A DNA stretch of 9,649 bases from Nitrososphaerales archaeon TH5894 (lineage in GTDB: Archaea; Thermoproteota; Nitrososphaeria; Nitrososphaerales; Nitrososphaeraceae). This document shows positions 5,668 to 9,649 of the stretch, piece by piece. Positions within the stretch are counted from its first letter, which is position 1; the number at the start of each line of letters is the position of its first letter. The DNA lies in assembly GCA_014523485.1 (NCBI GenBank), contig JAATVK010000249.1, positions 1 through 9,649 on the forward strand. The letters are read 5' to 3'. Position numbers and translations under genes: made by a program. The notes beneath the pieces were generated by a model. The model was not told the origin of the DNA and did not search any database. It worked only from the letters and a program-made list of their open reading frames with translations.

Positions 5668-6921
5668 TTATCGTTCTTCTTCTTCTTCTTCTTCTTCCGA
5701 TGGCTTTATTTTTCTAAAGTTTCTGTAAAGAACTATGTCATACAATATCTTTAGCAACCCTCCTATTATAAAAGGAGCAGATAAAGATAAGAATCCAATT
5801 ATATAACCTGTAATTGAAGGACTAATCGCTTGCGCTATATTTCTTGACAAATTAGTTATTCCCGCTGATGCTGTTCTTTCATCTTCTTCTACTATTGATA
5901 CAATATATGATTGTCTTGTTGGAACGTCCATCTGAGATAAAGACATTCTTATCATATAAAATACAACTGCTATTTCAAGATTAGGAGCTAAAGCAAGTAA
6001 TATTAATAAAATATTGGATGGAATATGAGTAAAGACCATGGTATTTATCAATCCTATTTTATCTGCAATCTTGGCAGCAATTAAGTATGAAAATGCTGTA
6101 AGTACACTACCTATTGAGAAAATATAAGAAATTGTTGACAGATCGATATCAAATCTAGAAAAAAACCAAAATGAAACTATACTTTGAATAGCAAAACCTC
6201 CAGCAAAGGAATCAATAGCAAATAATCCTGATAGTTTTGCAACAATCTTCTTTGACTTTGGATTCAAAGTTTTAGATAGTGGTTTTAAAGTTTTTTCTTT
6301 TTCTTTAATTTCTATAGCAGAAGAAAGTTTTAGATAAATTCCTATGATTGATAATCCTAACAGAGAATAAAAGAGAAATAATAACTTGATTGCATAAATT
6401 TGATCAAATTCTAATTCATTTTGAATTATAATAGGTAAATTGGCAATCAGAATTCCTGCTCCCATTGCAAATGTTCCTGCCATATTATAAAATCCAAAAA
6501 GAGTATTCCTTTTTCTATTATCTTTGATAGTCTGAGGAAGTATTGATTGTTCAACAGAAAGAAAAGCACTTGTTTCTGATCCGGTTATATTAAGTGTCCC
6601 TATTAATGCAGCAATAATAAGTGCTAATGGATTTTCTGTTACAAAAAAGATGCACCCTGAAATAGACATCATAATAGTATATAGTAATAGGGTATTCCTT
6701 CTTCCAATACGATCAGCATAAAAACTTGCAAATAATGTAAAAATAATACTATTTATTAACGTGATAGAAAGAATTATTCCAATTAGAATATCATCAAATC
6801 CAATTAACTTCAAATATATTGCAAGAATAACGCTTAAAAAACCATATGCAAATGTTCTTACAATTCTAGCACAAAGAAGTAATTTACCATCTATTGATAT
6901 CCATTCGAATAAGATCTTCAT
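5668..6921 (-). CDS. Major facilitator superfamily (MFS) transporter
   Basis: This 417-residue integral membrane protein has about 12 hydrophobic segments in two halves, separated by a charged cytoplasmic loop (about 204-228, rich in Lys and Glu). MFS motif A is present after the second helix of each half: FYADRIGRRNTLLL at 67-80 and the weaker AAKIADKIGLINT at 282-294. A conserved segment MDVPTRQSYIVSIV...DERTASAGITN (331-357), with SRNIAQAISPSITGY after it, matches a widespread archaeal/bacterial/fungal MFS subgroup whose substrate is mostly unassigned. Such proteins are secondary transporters, probably exporters here, but the substrate cannot be told from sequence. The ATG at 6921 fits the N terminus. 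AT-rich TATA-like stretches lie at 6936-6946 and 6952-6963. The C terminus ends in eight consecutive Glu residues encoded by a triplet repeat. Confidence 0.93.
   Translation of the reverse strand: MKILFEWISIDGKLLLCARIVRTFAYGFLSVILAIYLKLIGFDDILIGIILSITLINSIIFTLFASFYADRIGRRNTLLLYTIMMSISGCIFFVTENPLALIIAALIGTLNITGSETSAFLSVEQSILPQTIKDNRKRNTLFGFYNMAGTFAMGAGILIANLPIIIQNELEFDQIYAIKLLFLFYSLLGLSIIGIYLKLSSAIEIKEKEKTLKPLSKTLNPKSKKIVAKLSGLFAIDSFAGGFAIQSIVSFWFFSRFDIDLSTISYIFSIGSVLTAFSYLIAAKIADKIGLINTMVFTHIPSNILLILLALAPNLEIAVVFYMIRMSLSQMDVPTRQSYIVSIVEEDERTASAGITNLSRNIAQAISPSITGYIIGFLSLSAPFIIGGLLKILYDIVLYRNFRKIKPSEEEEEEEER
5674..5697. repeat. (TTC)8 / (GAA)8 microsatellite in the transporter C terminus
   Basis: Eight uninterrupted TTC triplets on the plus strand encode Glu409-Glu416 of the MFS protein, one codon before its final Arg and stop. 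Pure single-codon repeats can change length by slippage without shifting the frame. Confidence 0.9.
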
Positions 6922-7241
6922 TTTTCTATCTCTATATTTTATATATTCAACTTTAATATATTTAATAAAAAAACCAATTACAATATAGTAAAAACACTAT
7001 TACATTGAAAATTCTAAAGCACACTATAAAATCTATTGTTATTCAAATTAGTTATTTAGATTGACAGTCATTCATCCTTTATTCTTTATTTTTGAAAATA
7101 TAGTTCTACATCTAAATAGAATAGCAAAACTAATCTTTATGGTTTCTGTTTCTTATCTTTATCAAGGTAATCAATTATCAAAATCTCTTAATATAACATA
7201 CCATAGTAGATAGTAATGCACTCATCAAGTGAATTTTTGTA
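6922..7241. other. 320-bp divergent promoter region, no gene seen
   Basis: This stretch separates the divergent MFS transporter (-) and membrane protein (+) genes and so must hold both promoters. AT-rich TATA-like candidates are at 6936-6963 for the minus gene and about 7189-7202 (ttaatataac) for the plus gene. No inverted repeat of note and no coding frame were seen. Confidence 0.5.
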
Positions 7242-7805
7242 TTGAATGATAGATGGATATTAGAAAAACAACATAAAGCGTTATTATTTTTTGCAAGTAT
7301 TGCAGTAAAATCATTTCTTATGGCTATAACAACCAGTTACATCTTTTGTAAAAGTATTGACCCTAATATTCTTTTTCTTAACTGCTCTATGAATATTGTA
7401 TATGTTGGAATCAGTATAGGTGTTATAATAGTTATGGGTATAGTATTTGGATATTATATTATACGTATCAAAAGCTTTGATGATATTTTTGCTAATATGA
7501 TGAAATCTGATTATATTCTTACTACAATGTACTTTAGTATGGCATTTCTGGCTCCAGCATTAATGTCTACTGTGATAATAATTTGGTTATTCGCTGTATG
7601 GATTCTTGGTATGCTTTTAGCACCATTTAATAAGGAAAAAACACTTCTAAAAAAAGTAACACAATATGGTTCATTAGTAGCAGTAGGTATATTATTAGTT
7701 GCTTCATTAATACCACAATTACAAGAATACGGTCAACCTTTCGCTTTGGGTGCTATTATTAGTAGCCTTATGAGTATCTTTGGGTCTGGTAGAATACAAA
7801 CATAA
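7242..7805 (+). CDS. Multi-pass membrane protein of unknown function, 187 aa
   Basis: I do not recognise a family. Hydrophobic segments lie at about residues 13-36, 51-74, 92-127 (long enough for two helices) and 143-159. A short charged loop KEKTLLKKV (131-139) precedes the last one, and a small, weakly hydrophobic Gly/Ser-containing tail ends the protein. This gives four to five predicted membrane helices. Two Cys (36 and 48) fall in the loop between helices one and two. The start is TTG at 7242: the frame is closed by TGA at 7230-7232 and the next Met is at residue 27, inside the first helix. The gene is divergent from the MFS transporter, which could mean shared regulation, but nothing in the sequence proves it. 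Pore, carrier or sensor roles are all open. Confidence 0.75.
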   Translation: MNDRWILEKQHKALLFFASIAVKSFLMAITTSYIFCKSIDPNILFLNCSMNIVYVGISIGVIIVMGIVFGYYIIRIKSFDDIFANMMKSDYILTTMYFSMAFLAPALMSTVIIIWLFAVWILGMLLAPFNKEKTLLKKVTQYGSLVAVGILLVASLIPQLQEYGQPFALGAIISSLMSIFGSGRIQT

Positions 7806-8157
7806 ACTTTTAGATATCTATAAAGTTAAATCCAGAATTTATGTCTAATTAGCTTCACAAATCAGTAGAGGAATGGGACAATTTAAAATACTCAAAATAA
7901 TCTGTTCTTTAACAGCTAAATACAATGTAGTATAACCCTACTACATATAAGACTCTTCTCCAGACCAGTTTTATTGGTTTGGTAAGTGAACCAGAATGTA
8001 AAAGAAGATGAATCCAATCAATAATATATTGGACTTTTCTTAATTATTGAATAATAATATGAAGTTAAAAGTATTCTTTGTATTTATGTCAAATTAGTTG
8101 AAACTATTGATTGATTTAGATAGATTTATTATTTAATTACAAAAAGGATAAATTTAC
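7806..8157. other. 352-bp intergenic stretch, no gene seen
   Basis: No supported coding frame is present. It contains one clean inverted repeat, ATGTAGT (7925-7931) and ACTACAT (7940-7946) around an 8-nt spacer, and a second, GGTT-N9-AACC, around 7974-7990. Either may be a regulator site or an RNA hairpin. Confidence 0.45.
7925..7946. repeat. 7-bp inverted repeat with 8-nt spacer
   Basis: ATGTAGT and ACTACAT are perfect inverse complements around ataaccct. The element is about 120 nt downstream of the membrane protein stop and far from any start codon. Function is unknown. Confidence 0.35.
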
Positions 8158-8173
8158 TTGGTAAAGGTAAATT
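8151..8173. repeat. Interrupted palindrome AATTTAC-N9-GTAAATT
   Basis: Arms 8151-8157 and 8167-8173 are perfect inverse complements around ttggtaaag. It overlaps the probable TTG start of the SnoaL-like gene and closely resembles the element at 2995-3014. It could be an operator or a hairpin at the gene's 5' end. Confidence 0.35.
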
Positions 8174-8732
8174 CAAAACAAAAGAAACAAGAGAATAAAA
8201 AAAAGGTAATAGAAAATCACTTAGTAAGCAATCTCCTAATAATCTTGCTCAGGTTTTTGATAAGCATATAAATTATGAATTTGAAAATATAGATGTAGAT
8301 GCAACAATGCAGATTATGGTAAAAAGAAACATACGTTCAGCATGTTTTCATCTTAACTGGAGGAATAGGATATGATGGCGTCTACACTTTTACAGCAATA
8401 GTTTTGTAGGCAAAATGCTTTCTGATACTAAATTAGTACGTATTTCAAGAACAATAGGTAAAGACCAAGTTGTCGATGAGCTAATCCTAAGCTTTACACA
8501 TGATATAGAAATTCCTGCCATGATTCCAGGAATATCTCCAACAAGAAAATATGTTGAATTACCACTTGTTGTTGTAATGAAATTCAAAGGAAACAAAATA
8601 GCTCACGAACATATCTATTGGGATCAAGCTTCACTATTAGTTCAGATAGGATTATTAGATAATAATAATGAGCTTCCAATAATAGGCATAGAACAATCAA
8701 AAAAGCTTCAGGAATTAGCTTTATCAACTTAA
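8158..8732 (+). pseudogene. SnoaL/NTF2-like protein gene with single-base frameshifts
   Basis: A SnoaL-like (NTF2-fold) protein is readable across three frame changes. Its C-terminal part is an intact ORF from the Met codon at 8415: RISRTIGKDQVVDELILSFT, HDIEIPAMIPGISP, then HEHIYWDQASLLVQIGLLDN, a family signature. The missing N-terminal part lies directly upstream. NNLAQVFDKHINYEF...DATMQIMVK (8238-8324) is followed, after removing one A from the A5 run at 8321-8325, by ETYVQHVFILTGGIGYDGVY. Adding one T to the T4 run at 8388-8391 continues FYSNSFVGKMLSDTK. Adding one A to the A8 run at 8197-8204 would join a TTG start at 8158. The restored gene would be 191 codons plus stop, a sensible length. 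SnoaL-like folds act as cyclases, isomerases or binding proteins; the substrate is unknown. Either it is a pseudogene or the indels are sequencing errors. Confidence 0.72.
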
Positions 8733-9152
8733 AAAAGATATAGAAGATCCAAAAATTGAAACTACTATCGCAGGGGAATGGTATTATAACTGGAAATGAA
8801 ATTATAGGTATAGTAAGTAACTTTGTATCCCTGAGTAATAGAAAATGCGTTCGTTAAATAAAAAAAACACATAGATAGATAAAATAACAATAAAAACTAA
8901 AATTAAAAGCATAAAATCAAAATGATTTAGTGGATTAGATGAAAAAAGAATGTTATCTTTAAAAAGAATAGAAAAAAATGCATCAATTACTCGAATGTAA
9001 GGAGCTTTCAAAAATAGGAGCTAATACTATAGAAACATTCAAACAAGTTTTAAGCGATAATATTTATAATACAAAAACAGGTTCTTCTAGTGCCTAAATA
9101 CAGCATATAGAATAAACAAAGATATTAACTATATTGTTTAATTAAATATCAA
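8733..9152. other. Gene-poor stretch with coding-like fragments
   Basis: No intact gene of recognisable family is present. Short protein-like frames occur (8756-8857 and 8978-9097, plus strand), with several stops between them, which fits decayed coding DNA. A hydrophobic minus-strand frame at 8802-9011 is most likely the complement of A-rich sequence. Confidence 0.4.
8978..9097 (+). CDS. Short ORF, 39 aa, possibly a gene remnant
   Basis: An ATG at 8978 opens a 39-residue ORF containing KELSKIGANTIETFKQVLSD and NIYNTKTGSSSA before TAA. The helical, polar composition looks coding. The region just upstream (8933-8998) reads in another frame as LDEKRMLSLKRIEKNASITR. One frameshift would join the two into a longer helical protein. 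There is no clear ribosome-binding site. I do not recognise it; a remnant or chance are both possible. Confidence 0.3.
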   Translation: MHQLLECKELSKIGANTIETFKQVLSDNIYNTKTGSSSA

Positions 9153-9229
9153 GAGGTTCTGTTTGGAGTTCTTTGGACTGAAAAAACCAAACTAGAGGCA
9201 TGTGTCTTACATGAGCCTCAATGAACCTC
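9153..9229 (+). ncRNA. Candidate structured RNA: closed three-way junction, 77 nt
   Basis: Three stems nest without conflict. The closing stem GAGGTTC (9153-9159) pairs with GAACCTC (9223-9229), 7 bp. Inside it, hairpin one pairs GTTTGG (9161-9166) with CCAAAC (9187-9192) and AGTTC (9167-9171) with GGACT (9175-9179), around a TTT loop with a GAAAAAA bulge. Hairpin two pairs GAGGCATGT (9195-9203) with ACATG-AG-CCTC (9209-9219), around a 5-nt loop. That is 27 pairs in 77 nt with only 1-3 unpaired bases at the junction. The single G-U pair favours the plus strand. The segment is visibly richer in G+C than its flanks. It has tRNA-like length but no T-arm or TTC loop, so it is not a tRNA. It could be an sRNA, a cis-regulatory element or a mobile-element remnant. 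No promoter is certain. Confidence 0.45.
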
Positions 9230-9378
9230 CTGTTTTGTTACTTTAATAGCCTACTGTTATATCAAGAAAAAATTATAAAATGTAAATTTAATAATATTAA
9301 AGCTAAAAACAAGACAATATAAAAGAACTCTATTATATAAAGGATTAAACAAGTAATGTTATAATTAATCTATATTAA

Positions 9379-9404
9379 GGATAAATCAACGCCATTGTTT
9401 ATCC
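9379..9404. promoter_or_regulatory. Inverted repeat upstream of the 9437 gene (candidate operator)
   Basis: GGATAAA (9379-9385) and TTTATCC (9398-9404) are perfect 7-bp inverse complements with a 12-nt spacer, 33 nt before the ATG at 9437. Half-sites about two helical turns apart at a promoter suit a dimeric regulator. The half-site GGATAAA also occurs singly at 1493 and 8146. Confidence 0.4.
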
Positions 9405-9436
9405 CCACTTAAATGTTATAAAATACAATTTAGTAT

Positions 9437-9649
9437 ATGTCAACTAAAAGACAAGATAGAAAAGAAGATAAGGATGATTTAACAGAAACACGTTCAACAG
9501 AGCAACAATTTCAAAGAGAACAACAGCAAGCAGTTAATAAAGCATTAGATGAAACTAGAGATAATATTAAGAAGACAACTAATGAAGCAAGAAAAGAAAT
9601 CCCACGTTATACACAAATTGTTAATGATTATCAAGAAAATACCATACAA
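9437..9649 (+). CDS. Polar helical, coiled-coil-like protein (partial, runs off the window)
   Basis: From the ATG at 9437 the frame stays open for 71 codons to the window end. The start MSTKRQDRKEDKDDLTETRS is extremely charged. A Gln/Glu-rich helix (QQFQREQQQAVNKALDETRD) follows, then NIKKTTNEARKEIPRYTQIV, giving a continuous heptad-like helical pattern without hydrophobic membrane segments or cysteine. This resembles phasin-like or apolipoprotein-like coiled-coil proteins found in Thaumarchaeota, but the assignment is tentative because the C terminus is missing. The start is well placed: upstream frames are AT-rich and stop-filled, and a TATA-like cttaaat lies at 9409-9415, about 25 nt before the ATG. 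The inverted repeat at 9379-9404 may control it. Confidence 0.8.
   Translation, partial: MSTKRQDRKEDKDDLTETRSTEQQFQREQQQAVNKALDETRDNIKKTTNEARKEIPRYTQIVNDYQENTIQ

Noticed and set aside
8802..9011. Minus-strand 69-codon hydrophobic ORF
   Set aside because: It is the complement of A-rich DNA, which yields Phe/Leu/Ile codons by composition. It starts with TTG, lacks a ribosome-binding site and overlaps a plus-strand frame that looks more coding-like.
9153..9229. A tRNA gene, because of the 7-bp closing stem and 77-nt length
   Set aside because: There are two internal hairpins rather than three, no TTC-type T loop, and no D-arm or anticodon arm in the right places.
1..9649. CRISPR array, insertion sequence with terminal repeats, rRNA genes
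   Set aside because: No regularly spaced repeats, no transposase-like ORF and no rRNA-like conserved stretches were seen.

Overview
The window is strongly AT-rich, with widely spaced genes and long intergenic stretches. The gene content suggests an ammonia-oxidising-type thaumarchaeon (Nitrososphaeria; the low G+C and loose spacing would fit a Nitrosocosmicus/Nitrososphaera-like genome). The reasons are eukaryote-like C2H2 zinc-finger proteins (one fused to DUF2795 repeats), TATA-like elements about 30 nt upstream of start codons with short or absent leaders, a small secreted protein packed with N-glycosylation sequons, a dodecin, a flavin/Rieske oxidoreductase and a cupredoxin relic. This taxonomic call is inference; no rRNA or tRNA gene was seen.

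Layout. 1-40: possible tail of an upstream gene. 96-683 (+): C2H2 zinc finger plus two DUF2795 repeats. 900-1223 (+): unrecognised helical protein. 1224-1962: gene-poor stretch with palindromes, a broken gene relic (about 1514-1738) and a short ORF behind a strong Shine-Dalgarno (1775-1876). 1963-2265 (+): secreted sequon-rich protein. 2525-2740 (+): dodecin without the usual flavin-stacking Trp. 3118-3240 (-): a 40-residue solo C2H2 zinc finger, easily missed. 3286-5046 (-): DAO-type FAD oxidoreductase with a C-terminal Rieske domain. 5207-5484 (+): decayed plastocyanin-like cupredoxin. 5668-6921 (-): MFS transporter ending in an (E)8 tail. 7242-7805 (+): multi-pass membrane protein. 8158-8732 (+): SnoaL/NTF2-like gene broken by single-base homopolymer indels. 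9153-9229: candidate structured RNA with a closed three-way-junction fold. 9437-9649 (+): start of a polar, coiled-coil-like protein that runs off the window.

No obvious multi-gene operon is present. The only likely co-directional pair is the oxidoreductase and the tiny zinc finger on the minus strand (45 nt apart), and even there the zinc finger has its own TATA-like element. At least two genes (cupredoxin, SnoaL-like) and probably a third are broken, so this looks like an accessory, decaying part of the chromosome. The SnoaL breaks all fall in A or T runs, so sequencing error must be excluded there. The items most worth a second look are the 77-nt structured element, the two zinc fingers with identical C-x2-C-x12-H-x4-H spacing, and the sequon-dense secreted protein.
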